From Clostridia bacterium (GTDB lineage: Bacteria > Bacillota > DSM-521 > Neomoorellales > JACIYF01), in the NCBI GenBank assembly GCA_014360065.1, contig JACIYF010000014.1, positions 1-38,433 on the forward strand: a stretch of 38,433 bases of DNA. The letters run 5' to 3'. Under the pieces are notes generated by a model. It was not told the DNA's origin and did no database searches. It saw nothing but the letters and a program-made list of their open reading frames with translations. How positions within the stretch are numbered: the first letter of the stretch is position 1; each line of letters opens with the position of its first letter. Made by a program: the position numbers and the translations under genes. This document shows positions 1-8,116 of the stretch, in pieces.

Positions 1-807
1 ATCAAGCAGCACTGTCCCTCCTGAGGCCACCTCTAAAAGCCCTACTTTTCCTTGGCGTCGCGCACCAGAAAATGCCCCTTCTTCATACCCGAATAGCTCA
101 CTCTCTAGAAGACTCTGCGGAATCGCTGAACAATTAACCTGAATAAAGGGACCTTTGCCTCGGGTGCCATATTCATGAATAAATCTTGCAAGCACATTTT
201 TGCCAACACCACTTTCCCCGGTAATCAACACAGTAGCATCTACAAGAGACGCTCGGATCGCTCGTTCCACAACCTTGTCCATCTCAGGGCTACGGGCCAC
301 AATGTGCGTAGAGTAGCTATTACGCGCGCGCAATTCCAGTGTCTCTCTCTCATAACGGTTACTACGCAATTGATAGCGTAAGCTTTCTTCTTTGAGACGG
401 TTTAGATCCGTTATATCCCGGAGGTTGTCAATGATCACTACCACGTTACCGGTCTCGTCAAGTAAGGGGCTAGCCGTGACCAATAAGTCTGCGCCAGAAG
501 GCGCTTTTTGGAAAAAAGAGCAAGGTTTTTTAGTAGCCAGAACTTCCAGCGATGGCGCCCTTCGCCATTTGCCTTGCTTTACCAATTCATCAGCACGCTT
601 GTAAAGAACCTCTTCCTTTTTTAATCCCACAATGCGTTCATAGTTCTGGTTCACGTAAATGATACGAGGCTCGCTATTTAGTAAGGCAACAGCATCATAC
701 TCCGTATCTAGAATTCTGGCGAAGAGGTCTGCAACTCGTGGCGGTAAAACTGTTTCCAACCCGGCCATTTTCATGGCTTCGGCCAGCTCCCGCCCGCTGT
801 CTAGCAT
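1..807 (-). CDS. PAS-domain sigma-54-dependent transcriptional activator (partial, C-terminus off the window)
   Basis: Reads in from the left edge of the window on the minus strand, 269 codons without a stop. Start ATG at 807 is preceded by GGGGAGG at 820-826. About residues 15-125 form a PAS sensor fold, with NSEPRIIYVNQNYERIVG near residues 37-54, followed by a linker helix. The AAA+ domain follows, with Walker A GESGVGK, then NCSAIP and LLESELFG and the sigma-54 contact loop GAFSGA (canonical GAFTGA, so Thr to Ser). The Walker B and HTH parts lie outside the window. Such proteins open sigma-54 promoters on receipt of a small-molecule signal by the PAS domain. It is divergent from a lyase/MFS operon with a -24/-12 promoter at 977-992, which is its obvious target. 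The effector is unknown. Confidence 0.9.
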   Translation of the reverse strand, partial: MLDSGRELAEAMKMAGLETVLPPRVADLFARILDTEYDAVALLNSEPRIIYVNQNYERIVGLKKEEVLYKRADELVKQGKWRRAPSLEVLATKKPCSFFQKAPSGADLLVTASPLLDETGNVVVIIDNLRDITDLNRLKEESLRYQLRSNRYERETLELRARNSYSTHIVARSPEMDKVVERAIRASLVDATVLITGESGVGKNVLARFIHEYGTRGKGPFIQVNCSAIPQSLLESELFGYEEGAFSGARRQGKVGLLEVASGGTVLLD

Positions 808-976
808 TAACCTCAGCTCCCTCCCCAGCGTATAGGTACTTTCTCTCGTAACTTGGAAAATACATTAACACTTATCAACCATGGATGGTAATTCGCTTTT
901 CATCTATGTTGTGTTTGTTAAGTATATTAGCTCTTTGTTTTGAATGTCCTGCCAGAATTCATAGATCTGGAGGACT

Positions 977-992
977 TTGGCACAATTATTGC
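977..992 (+). promoter_or_regulatory. Sigma-54 (RpoN) -24/-12 promoter of the lyase-MFS operon
   Basis: TTGGCAC, five bases, then TTGC: the -24 element TGGCAC is at 978-983 and the -12 element TTGC is at 989-992. The GG (979-980) and GC (991-992) dinucleotides are exactly 12 bp apart. Transcription would start near 1003. It lies between the divergent sigma-54 activator gene and the DapA-like gene. I found no convincing inverted repeat for the activator's upstream site in 810-970. Confidence 0.85.
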
Positions 993-1002
993 GGTAGTAG
1001 AC

Positions 1003-1132
1003 GATGAACACCTGAAACCAAGCCAAGGAGGTGGAAACTGCAGCGAACAAGGCCGGCGGAAATAGGGCTTAAGCCGCAGCTGGTATTTTGGCGGCTTGTG
1101 CCAATATTTAGCATGAGAAGGGGGTATGTTTT
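1003..1132 (+). promoter_or_regulatory. 5' leader of the lyase gene with a small stem
   Basis: A leader of about 130 nt is predicted between the sigma-54 start site and the ATG. It contains the inverted repeat AAGCCGC (1071-1077) / GCGGCTT (1091-1097). An AAGGAGG-like ribosome site near 1024-1031 has only a possible 14-codon GTG ORF behind it. The SD used for the lyase gene is GAAGGGGG at 1117-1124. A regulatory role for the stem is speculative. Confidence 0.3.
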
Positions 1133-2149
1133 ATGCCGGCGCAGGATTACGGAACCCAGTATGACCGTCTTTATGTCGCAGTGGTCACTCCTTACAAAAA
1201 AGATAGCTTCGAAGTAGATGAATCTGCCTTGCGAAAGCTACTGCGTTACTTTATGCAGCCCAAGTTTCGAGATGCTGGTGGCGGCATTATCATCAACCCT
1301 GAAGCCGGTGAGGTTTTCTACCTCACCCGTGAAGAAAAGCGCCGCAACGTGGAAATTGCCGTAGAAGAATGCGGGGGCAAGGTGCCGGTATTTGCCGGGG
1401 TAATAGCACTGACCACCGATGAGGCAGTGCAAGTAGCGGTAGATGCCAAAAAGGTGGGGGCGGACGGTCTTTTCCTCTGCCCTCCTATTGGCGCCATGGA
1501 TGTAACTACTTCCTGGAACGCCGAGAGGTATCCTGAGGTTTGGGTAGACATGGCAAAGGCCATTGTTGACGCGGCGGATCTGCCGGCTATTGCCCACCCA
1601 GTAGCCAGCCCCACACCGACCTTCGGCATCGGCTTGCCGTTGTCAGCCACCTTAAAGATGGTGAACGAAGTTCCCAATTTTGTGGGGTGGAAGATGACGT
1701 ATAGTTATGAAGGTTACCGGATCATCGCCCGAGCCTTGCGATCTCTAAACAGACATGTAGGTGTCTTTGGTGCGCCAGCCGTATACTTCCACGAAGCCTT
1801 GGCTACCGGTCAGTTTGATGGCACGGTTACCGGCTCCTTCTGTTATGCCATGGAACCAATGATCGACCATATTGAGGCGTGGCGGCGATCGGACGTGCAG
1901 ACAGCGCGGAAGATTTGGGATGCTGGGCTAGCCGAACTACAAGAATATGTTTACTCGGAGTACGCCCGGTTGCATGTTCGGTACAAGACTGCAACTTGGT
2001 TGCGCGGGCTTATTCCGCACCCACTTATGCGGCCACCCCTCCCGAGGCCGAAGAAAGAAGAAATACTAACTCTCAAGAAGTTACTGGCAGGGGCGGGCCT
2101 AAGCGTCATTCCCGACTTCGAGGTAGAGAAGGTTCTTGGCCAGTTATAA
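1133..2149 (+). CDS. DHDPS/DapA-superfamily class I lyase, atypical active site
   Basis: 338 aa, a (beta/alpha)8 protein of the dihydrodipicolinate synthase / N-acetylneuraminate lyase superfamily. The Schiff-base lysine is K187 in VGWKMTY. The glycine-rich substrate loop is NPEAGE (55-60) in place of the usual GTTGE. The family's catalytic Tyr (in YNxP) is replaced by His-Pro at 155-156, so canonical dihydrodipicolinate synthesis is unlikely. The C-terminus is about 40 residues longer than in DapA. It is 338 versus 337 aa, and clearly paralogous, to the product at 11027-12040, which has the same substitutions. It is first gene of a sigma-54-driven pair with an MFS carrier, suggesting breakdown of an imported oxo-acid or related substrate. 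The substrate cannot be read from sequence. ATG at 1133 has SD GAAGGGGG 8 nt upstream. Confidence 0.85.
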   Translation: MPAQDYGTQYDRLYVAVVTPYKKDSFEVDESALRKLLRYFMQPKFRDAGGGIIINPEAGEVFYLTREEKRRNVEIAVEECGGKVPVFAGVIALTTDEAVQVAVDAKKVGADGLFLCPPIGAMDVTTSWNAERYPEVWVDMAKAIVDAADLPAIAHPVASPTPTFGIGLPLSATLKMVNEVPNFVGWKMTYSYEGYRIIARALRSLNRHVGVFGAPAVYFHEALATGQFDGTVTGSFCYAMEPMIDHIEAWRRSDVQTARKIWDAGLAELQEYVYSEYARLHVRYKTATWLRGLIPHPLMRPPLPRPKKEEILTLKKLLAGAGLSVIPDFEVEKVLGQL

Positions 2150-2311
2150 TCTGCGCTCGTCACGGTGGGTGGCTCTGGAGCTTTTGGGTCGCCACCAAAA
2201 CACTAAGACAATGCAAATGATGGTTGAATGGTGAACCGAAGTTTAGATACAGAACTCGCATAGGGAGTTCCCAAAGTTTAACCTTCGACCTCCAATTGTT
2301 GCACTTGTTAC

Positions 2312-2364
2312 GGCAGTCTGGGGGGCGGGATTCAAACAACATCCAGCTACCCCCAGACACTGCC
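2312..2364 (+). other. Strong hairpin between lyase and transporter genes
   Basis: GTCTGGGGG (2316-2324) pairs with CCCCCAGAC (2350-2358). The outer GGCAG (2312-2316) can alternatively pair with CTGCC (2360-2364). It lies in the 263-bp gap between the lyase and MFS genes, about 50 nt before the MFS start, and has no U-tract. It is more likely an mRNA processing or stability element, or a translation-modulating structure, than a terminator. The rest of the gap (2150-2311) shows nothing clear. Confidence 0.5.
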
Positions 2365-2412
2365 ACACTGTTGCTAAAGCCTATGAGGAAAACCGGAAGG
2401 AGTTGAGGCCCC

Positions 2413-3777
2413 TTGTCTAACCAAGCACTAGCCCGGCAACAGAATATCGTTGCCCGCCTCGAGCGCTTGCCGTTTACTTCTTGGCACGTGAAAATGCGCT
2501 TGATTGTGGGCATTGCTACCTTCTTTGACGCTTTCGATGCAGTAAGCATCGCCTACGTATTACCGGTAATTATCCCCCTGTGGAAGATAGCCCCCACGCA
2601 CGTCGGCCTTTTAATATCCGTTGGTTACGTAGGTCAGATCCTTGGCGCATTCTTCTTTGGCTGGTTTGCGGAAAGATCTGGGCGTCTCAAGTCCCTCACT
2701 CTTTCAGTAGCAATACTGGGCATTATGTCCTTTCTCTGTGCTGTATCCTGGAACTATGTTTCCCTCCTTGTCTTCAGATTTATCCAGGGGTTCGGCCTCG
2801 GTGGAGAAGTGCCGGTGGCCGCAGCTTATATCAACGAATTGAGTAAGGCCAAGGGCCGTGGTAAGTTTGTTCTTCTGTATGAGCTCATCTTTGTTGTTGG
2901 TCTAGTAATGGCGGCACTGCTCGGCTATTGGGTAGTCCCTCACCTAGGCTGGCACTATATGTTCTTGATTGGCGGTGCTCCTGCCCTGGTGATCCCCCTT
3001 TTCCTTCGTTTTCTCCCAGAATCGCCACGTTGGCTGGCTAACCATGGTCGTATTGACGAAGCGGAAAAACTAGTTACGGATCTCGAACGTATTATGAGCC
3101 GAAACGGTCAGGTCGAGCTACCCCCCGTACAAGAGGCTACCGTAACGCTGGCAGAAAAACCTACGAGCTGGAGAGAGCTTTTTCAAGGTATCTATCTGCG
3201 TAGAACCCTGACCGTTTGGGTGATTTGGTTTGGCGCTTATTTCGTCACCTACGGCCTAACCACTTGGTTACCCGCGCTTTATTCTTCAGTCTTCAAACTG
3301 CCCTTACAGCAATCTCTGCTTTACAGCCTGATCACTAGCGTCGCAGGCTTCATTGGAGCATTTATCTGCGCCCTGCTAATTGATACCGTAGGACGCAAAG
3401 CATGGTTTACTATGGCCTTCCTGGGCGGTGCCCTCTTTATGTTTGCTCTCTGGCAGACGGGGGCTCGCACCCCGCAGATTGTGGTGACCTATGCCTCTTT
3501 AAGCTATCTGTTCATTTCTTCAATTTCGCTGGCTCTATATCTGTACAGCCCGGAGATTTATCCTACCCGCATGCGGGCCTTGGGTAGCAGCATCGGCAGC
3601 GCTTGGTTGCGCGTCGCTTCAGCTATCGGCCCCTACGTGGTAGGCGTTGTTGTCTCGAGTTACTCGTTATCTTTAGCGTTTGCCATCTTCGGTCTAGTGG
3701 CCTTAATTGCCGCCGTAATTACAGGCATGTTCGCCGTGGAGACAAAGGGTAAGGTTCTAGAGGAAATATCCCCTTAG
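2413..3777 (+). CDS. MFS transporter (sugar porter / aromatic-acid:H+ symporter-like)
   Basis: 454 aa with about 12 hydrophobic segments, an inner-membrane secondary carrier. Family marks are the loop 2-3 motif GWFAERSGRLKS (about 83-94), RFIQGFGLGGEVPVAAAYINEL split around TM4-5, PESPRWL after TM6, a hydrophilic central loop (about 205-255) and PEIYPTRMRALGSS near TM10-11. The acidic pair in TM1 (DAFDAVS) resembles aromatic-acid symporters. The start is TTG at 2413 with GGAAGGAG about 10 nt upstream. It is very similar along its length to the broken copy at 8117-9487. Its position behind the lyase gene suggests it imports that enzyme's substrate. Confidence 0.88.
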   Translation: MSNQALARQQNIVARLERLPFTSWHVKMRLIVGIATFFDAFDAVSIAYVLPVIIPLWKIAPTHVGLLISVGYVGQILGAFFFGWFAERSGRLKSLTLSVAILGIMSFLCAVSWNYVSLLVFRFIQGFGLGGEVPVAAAYINELSKAKGRGKFVLLYELIFVVGLVMAALLGYWVVPHLGWHYMFLIGGAPALVIPLFLRFLPESPRWLANHGRIDEAEKLVTDLERIMSRNGQVELPPVQEATVTLAEKPTSWRELFQGIYLRRTLTVWVIWFGAYFVTYGLTTWLPALYSSVFKLPLQQSLLYSLITSVAGFIGAFICALLIDTVGRKAWFTMAFLGGALFMFALWQTGARTPQIVVTYASLSYLFISSISLALYLYSPEIYPTRMRALGSSIGSAWLRVASAIGPYVVGVVVSSYSLSLAFAIFGLVALIAAVITGMFAVETKGKVLEEISP

Positions 3778-3797
3778 TACCAAATCGGAGTATTGGG

Positions 3798-3830
3798 AGA
3801 GGCCGGGTCGCTAGCCCGGCCTCTATCTTG
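3798..3830 (+). terminator. Rho-independent-type terminator after the MFS gene
   Basis: Perfect 10-bp stem AGAGGCCGGG (3798-3807) / CCCGGCCTCT (3815-3824) with a 7-nt loop, 20 bp after the MFS stop codon. It is followed by a short, impure T run (atcttg). The stem is convincing, the T-tract weak. Confidence 0.7.
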
Positions 3831-4348
3831 TGCACCTGGCCCATGACCAGAACCTTGGCAAGACCATAGCCAAAAGGCTTAAAGGCGAGAACCGCAAGGG
3901 CATAGGAAAGGCCCTGGATGATTCCATAAAGGCTGGTCGCCGCCCTGTAAGGAAGAAGCTCCTATCCAAAGAGTATCCACTAGAAAACTGAGAATGGACC
4001 GCTTGTGAGTTGCCAAAAAGGGGAGTGGAGGTCTTCGAAGGCCAGTTCAGACCCGCCATGGCCCGGAGAATAAAAAGAAACCAGGCCCCGGTGGACCCTG
4101 GCGGAACCAACCGGCTTTTAAGCGCCAAGGCCAACGGCGAGCTCCACAGCTATCTACCCTGCCCTAAATTCATAAACAGCGCTGTTACAGCCAGCTCAAC
4201 GAGAAAAAGAGCAGTCGAATGTTCCAAAAAGTACTACGCAGAAGATGCGGGAGCATGGCTTAGGGCGCACATGCTGGCCCTGGATACTCCCTATCTCACA
4301 GGCTACCTGCTCAGGCAGGTAACCGAGGTTGTGTCTTTGGCTGGGTAG
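3828..4348 (+). pseudogene. Decayed coding remnants, family not recognised
   Basis: In one plus-strand frame 3828-3991 reads as a lysine-rich, protein-like stretch (HLAHDQNLGKTIAKRLKGEN and onward to KEYPLEN) that ends at a TGA without a credible start. Then 4010-4348 is open in another frame and ends with TGYLLRQVTEVVSLAG. The pieces look like fragments of one or more mobile or accessory genes left after deletion. I cannot assign a family. A shared motif with the IS256 remnant at 6.75 kb lies just downstream (GGCTT-ACTACCTGTT at 4386-4403), hinting at past transposon activity. Confidence 0.3.
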
Positions 4349-4401
4349 CACATAAAGTAGCCATAACCAAGTTTAATCTACGGGGCTTGGCTTACTACCT
4401 G

Positions 4402-4455
4402 TTGACACTAACGCTTCACCTACTAAGTCTTGACACTAACGCGTCCAATGTCAAG
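4402..4455. repeat. Short direct and inverted repeats
   Basis: TTGACACTAACGC occurs twice (4402-4414 and 4430-4442). The second copy also forms an inverted repeat CTTGACA (4429-4435) / TGTCAAG (4449-4455). The preceding GGCTTACTACCTGTT (about 4388-4403) reappears with one extra T at 6766-6780, at the left end of the IS256-type remnant. These may be old insertion-sequence ends. Confidence 0.45.
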
Positions 4456-4474
4456 CTTTCCTGTGGTGAAGGAG

Positions 4475-5497
4475 TCATAAAAGGGGCTTGCCCCACAGAT
4501 TAAAGCGGTACTGATCCAACACCCACTGCTCGTTGGGTTCCAGTAAACCTCTCACGGCAGAGTAGATTTCCTCCTGGAGGATATCAAGGTCGAAGCCGGT
4601 GACTTGGGCGTATTCGTGGGCGGCTTGCAGGCAGCGGGGATAGAGCGGGACGGGAAAACCGTTCACGGCGTCGGCCAGCAGGTACCCGAATATCTCGCTG
4701 GCCCGGGAACTCTGGGATGACAGGATATCAACTGTCCATATCGGGTCACCGACTCGGGGACCGAATCGCACAAAGTACATGTCCCCCGCAACGAACTTTG
4801 GCGCTTCCCCCTCTCCCTCGGTCTCCACCCCGCGCGCATACTCTGGCCAGATGTAGGCCTTGGCTTCCATTTCTCTGGGTACTTTCACGTAACAAGGGTT
4901 GCCCGCAGGCATGATATTCTCGAGCATCAGGGCTAGGTTGTATCTTGTCAGCACTTTGCTTCTCTTAGCGATGCCCACCAAGTATACCCGTCCCTTGTCC
5001 TCGCGCTCAATCCGGTCAATCGCCTCTTCGACCTTCTGGCGCCAGGCGGTAAATCTGTCTCCCCTGAAGATCTTGCTCCGAAGAAGACCATCCCGGACGA
5101 TCAACGTATCCGAAGCGAAGGTCTGTCTGCAGATGCGATCATACAATACAGCCCATTCACACAGATCGCGGTAGACGGGCACCCGCGAGAGGGAAACCCT
5201 CTCGGGCTCTGTGCGCACCGTTTCGCCCCTTGGAATCATATGGCTCAGTTCGGAGAGGGTGGCAGCTGCCAAGTCATGCATCATCTTGCCCAGAAGGGTA
5301 GCCGGGTTTCCGTCTGCATCGAACTGCCTCCGACTGAGCACATCCGTGTCTGTCGTTGACAAAACCGCGTCGATGCAGAATTCCTTTCCATAGGAGTCTA
5401 CCACCCGCACGAATTGAATGGTGAATGGGTCCAACAGGAGGCGGTTATTGCCGCCATCGCTGGCCACCAGAGAGACTGCCGTCGTTGAGCGAGGCAT
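4475..5497 (-). CDS. NurA-domain-like nuclease protein
   Basis: 340 aa soluble protein with the layout of NurA 5'-3' nucleases, which normally pair with the HerA translocase in DNA end processing. There is an acidic DGG near the N-terminus (D14) where NurA has its first catalytic Asp, LIVRDGLLRSK (D136) matching the second Asp-Gly motif, and VYLVGIAKRSK (171-181) matching the conserved lysine strand. The C-terminus ends in a compact DQYRFNLWGKPLL-like segment, as in NurA relatives. No herA-like gene is in the window, so the partner is elsewhere or absent. ATG at 5497 has a weak AAGGAT site. The assignment is by eye. It could be another RNase-H-fold nuclease. Confidence 0.5.
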   Translation of the reverse strand: MPRSTTAVSLVASDGGNNRLLLDPFTIQFVRVVDSYGKEFCIDAVLSTTDTDVLSRRQFDADGNPATLLGKMMHDLAAATLSELSHMIPRGETVRTEPERVSLSRVPVYRDLCEWAVLYDRICRQTFASDTLIVRDGLLRSKIFRGDRFTAWRQKVEEAIDRIEREDKGRVYLVGIAKRSKVLTRYNLALMLENIMPAGNPCYVKVPREMEAKAYIWPEYARGVETEGEGEAPKFVAGDMYFVRFGPRVGDPIWTVDILSSQSSRASEIFGYLLADAVNGFPVPLYPRCLQAAHEYAQVTGFDLDILQEEIYSAVRGLLEPNEQWVLDQYRFNLWGKPLL

Positions 5498-5768
5498 TAT
5501 GATCCTTACAGCCCTGCGAAAGATAGGACGGCTTACCCTTGTTTACGGGGCCGGGGAGAATCCCCAGCATTACGCGTCTCAAAGCCTGTCGTGCAGGACT
5601 TCTACAATCTTCAAGCAACACCTCGCGGATCAGGCAGATCTCCCGAATGGTTTCATGGTGGTAACAGAGATTCCAAGACGTTCCTGTCGGTATGCCCCGC
5701 GGCTCAGCGCCTGAACAGAGTATTCTAGTACATTCTTTTATGATCTGGTCCGGACCGACATCCGCCAT
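5445..5768 (-). CDS. Small hypothetical ORF overlapping the NurA-like gene
   Basis: An open frame of 107 codons that overlaps the start of the following gene by 53 bp in another frame. The first 70 residues (MADVGPDQIIKECTRILCSG and onward) have a plausible composition, while the tail is low-quality. It may be a real small gene or the remains of an upstream gene fused by frameshift to the NurA-like ORF. No family recognised. Nothing else is seen in 5769-5940. Confidence 0.25.
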   Translation of the reverse strand: MADVGPDQIIKECTRILCSGAEPRGIPTGTSWNLCYHHETIREICLIREVLLEDCRSPARQALRRVMLGILPGPVNKGKPSYLSQGCKDHNASLNDGSLSGGQRWRQ

Positions 5769-5940
5769 TTGGGCTTCAGTTATAGCAACCGCAACAGGGT
5801 TACAGCTATCATTTTAATTGGAAATCCACGTTTTTAAGGCTAATCGGCACTAGCCCTTTTCAACCGGTGTCTTTTTTCGGTTATGTTGAGGTCACCGCTT
5901 TTAATGATATTTCTTAAATGGTCTAATTCTGGGCCCAAAA

Positions 5941-6609
5941 CTACTGTAAGTAGTTCATTAGCTCATCCATCCTATAAATAATCCACGGTTTTGGCATGGT
6001 TCTAATAATACCCCTGTCAACCAGAGATGACAGCTGCTTTGCGGCGGTAACCCTTGTCGTTCCTGCGTACCTGGCTAATTCATCCTGGGTCAGATTTACC
6101 TTCAATTCAATTCCGTTTTTTGTGCTATAACCAAACTGCCGACAGAGGTTGATAATACTTTTGACAATTCGCTGTTCTGCCGTGAGATAGTTATCTTCAA
6201 TCATTTGTGCCGTACTGCAAAGCTTTTTTGCAATATCCTCATATAGATACCAAAGAATTTCCGGTTCCTGTGATATCAACTGTTTGACATACCTCTTATT
6301 TATTTCCAAGTTCACGGCCGGTTCCAGAACTTCAACTGTCATCGTATGGACATAGTCTTCCACTAACGTGATATTGCCGTAAATATCATTCGGCCGAAAA
6401 AACTGCAATATTCTTTGTTGACCATTTTCGGATGTGCGATATGCCATCAAGACACCGCTCAAAAGTATATAAATATGATTTCCTATTGTCCCCTCTCTAA
6501 AAACGATATCTTTCTTACGATACTTAACAATTTTAGCAAACTGATAAATTTGTGGATGATTAAGGAGTAATTTATTACCATGCTTTAACGTCACGGCATT
6601 GTTAATCAA
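5941..6609 (-). CDS. Crp/Fnr-family transcriptional regulator
   Basis: 222 aa when started at TTG 6609, which sits 8 nt after the strong SD AAAGGAG. The alternative ATG at 6627 lies upstream of that SD and has none of its own. Residues about 20-110 form the cyclic-nucleotide-binding-like beta barrel (VFREGTIGNHIYILLSGVL, then RILQFFRPNDIYGN), followed by the dimer helix and a Crp-type winged helix, with NLTQDELARYAGTTRVTAAK around 172-191. No N-terminal Fe-S cysteine cluster is present, so it is not a classic Fnr; the nearest named relatives are CprK/PrfA-like sensors. The codon use is AT-richer than most of the window, suggesting separate ancestry. The effector is unknown. It could regulate either flanking lyase/transport cluster. 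Confidence 0.85.
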   Translation of the reverse strand: MINNAVTLKHGNKLLLNHPQIYQFAKIVKYRKKDIVFREGTIGNHIYILLSGVLMAYRTSENGQQRILQFFRPNDIYGNITLVEDYVHTMTVEVLEPAVNLEINKRYVKQLISQEPEILWYLYEDIAKKLCSTAQMIEDNYLTAEQRIVKSIINLCRQFGYSTKNGIELKVNLTQDELARYAGTTRVTAAKQLSSLVDRGIIRTMPKPWIIYRMDELMNYLQ

Positions 6610-6657
6610 GTCGAATTCTCCTTTCATCCATTTAATTACCAGTGTTTTCCATGAGCT

Positions 6658-6682
6658 ATTCTATCGGTACCGGGCATAGAAT
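6658..6682. promoter_or_regulatory. Inverted repeat upstream of the Crp-like gene
   Basis: ATTCTAT (6658-6664) / ATAGAAT (6676-6682), a perfect 7-bp repeat spaced by 11 nt with a CGGTACCG palindrome inside the spacer. It lies 50-75 bp upstream of the Crp-like start and could be an operator. No direct evidence of binding. Confidence 0.35.
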
Positions 6683-6746
6683 TCGCCATCATACGATTGC
6701 TAGGGAGTATATCCCAGTTGCAACATTGGGCAAGAATTGAACAAGA

Positions 6747-8034
6747 ATAAGAAAAGGGTGGGTAGGCTTTACTACCTGTTAGCGTCTCATCAAGCCGCCT
6801 CTAGCTCTGCCTTTCTCGTCGGTATTGCCTCACCTTCTTCCTGCGCCTTCATCCATGCCCAGTACTCCGCCATGTCCAGATAATGGTGGCCGGGTTGCCC
6901 AGGCCTCGTCCATCTCTATCAGCAACGCACCGATGAGGCTTAGCTCCGCCTCCTGGTTGGGAAAGATCCCTATCATCCTCTCCCGCCCGAATCTCCCCGG
7001 TTCAGCCATTCAACGGCGCAGCCAGCCGCCGCCTGATCGGTTCCGGTAACGCCATTATCTGCACGACTAGTTCCTTTAGGCGCTCGGCCGTCTCTAAATC
7101 CGAAGCATCAAACATGTGTCACAGGCAAGCATGTAGTTTTCGCTGTAACGACTTGGGATACATTTCTAACACGTTACGGACGAAATGCGTCTGGTACCGC
7201 GGCTAGCTCGCTCCATGGAAGCAGGCCATAACAGCGTTGACAAGCACGCCATGGTGTCCGATACACCAGGTCAACGCCTTTTAAGCCGCGCCTCTTCAGC
7301 CAGCCGAAAAACTCCGACCAGCTACCCTCAGATTCGCTATCCCCGATCGTCAGTCTCAAAACCTCCCGGTAGCCTTCCCGGTTGATCCTAGCGGCTGTAA
7401 GCACGCTATGTGTCCGCAGCCCCGCTTTTCTTCACCTTGATTGCCAGGGCGTCCACCAGAAGAAAGGGATGCTCCCGTTTGCTTAAGTCTTGCTCATTCC
7501 ATGCCCGCACAATCGGATAAAGGCGGTTGCACAGCTCTGATACGGTCGGTTTTCAAAACTCCGCCCCGCACAGCTCTTCAACAACCGCCCCAACTTTCCG
7601 CGTTGATACCCCGTTGATGACCATCTCCGTAAGGGCAAGCAGGAGCGCCTGCTCGCTCCGGTGGTGACGCTCAAACGTGTCTGTGAAAACTCGTCGGATC
7701 TGGTGCAGGGAACCTCCGAGACCAGGTACCCAATCCGGGTTGGCAGGCGGCTTCTCCGAGTGGCGGTTACGGTACCCTCGCCTCCCCTGGGTACGCTCGC
7801 AAGGCTCAGCTTTGGCCTGCTCCGTGACCCGGGCCTTGAGAATCCGCTTCAGAACCTGCTCAACCAGCCGGACCAGACCGTTGTCCTAGGAAAATAATCA
7901 CTTCAGAACCTCGCCGTCTACGGTAACCTGGTAACGGGCCATCCTTCGTCCCTCTGGTGATGTTCGGTTTTCTCACTTCTTCATCTACCAGAGGGAGGGT
8001 GGTTTTCCTGCTGCTAGCCCCACCTTTTTTACAC
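6747..8034 (-). mobile_element. Degenerate IS256-family insertion sequence
   Basis: Contains a broken IS256/Mutator-type transposase gene on the minus strand. Possible imperfect terminal repeats are AATAAGAAAAGGGTGGGTAGG starting at about 6746 and, on the other strand, GTGTAAAAAAGGTGGGGCTAG at about 8034-8014, which share AAAAxGGTGGG. It has many stops and frameshifts and is certainly inactive. It separates the Crp-like gene from the broken MFS copy. Confidence 0.7.
6790..7942 (-). pseudogene. IS256-family transposase, multiply broken
   Basis: Starts at ATG 7942 (MARYQVTVDGEVLK, then stop) and continues across several frames. Readable pieces include ALLLALTEMVINGVSTRKVG, VVEELCGAEF, ELCNRLYPIVRAWNEQDLSK, HPFLLVDALAIKVKKSG, INREGYREVLRLTIGDSESE, WSEFFGWLKRRGLKGVDLV, HMFDASDLETAERLKELV, IGIFPNQEAELSLIGALLIE and a C-terminal MAEYWAWMKAQEEGEAIPTR. 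These match the order of IS256/Mutator transposases, including the VDA (first DDE Asp) and the GDSESE segment. At least three internal stops and several frameshifts are present. Confidence 0.85.
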
Positions 8035-8116
8035 ACGATACTGGATACTATTCGGCATCCTCGACTCTGCTAAAGTCAACCCTTCATATCACTTACTGAT
8101 CAATCTATGTCTATCA

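Noticed and set aside
1318-1677. Long antisense open frames over the lyase genes (also at 11288-11938)
   Set aside because: They mirror the codon pattern of the strongly supported DapA-like genes and show no protein family character.
4402-4442. CRISPR-like repeats
   Set aside because: Only two copies of a 13-bp unit with a 15-bp spacer. No array, no cas genes.
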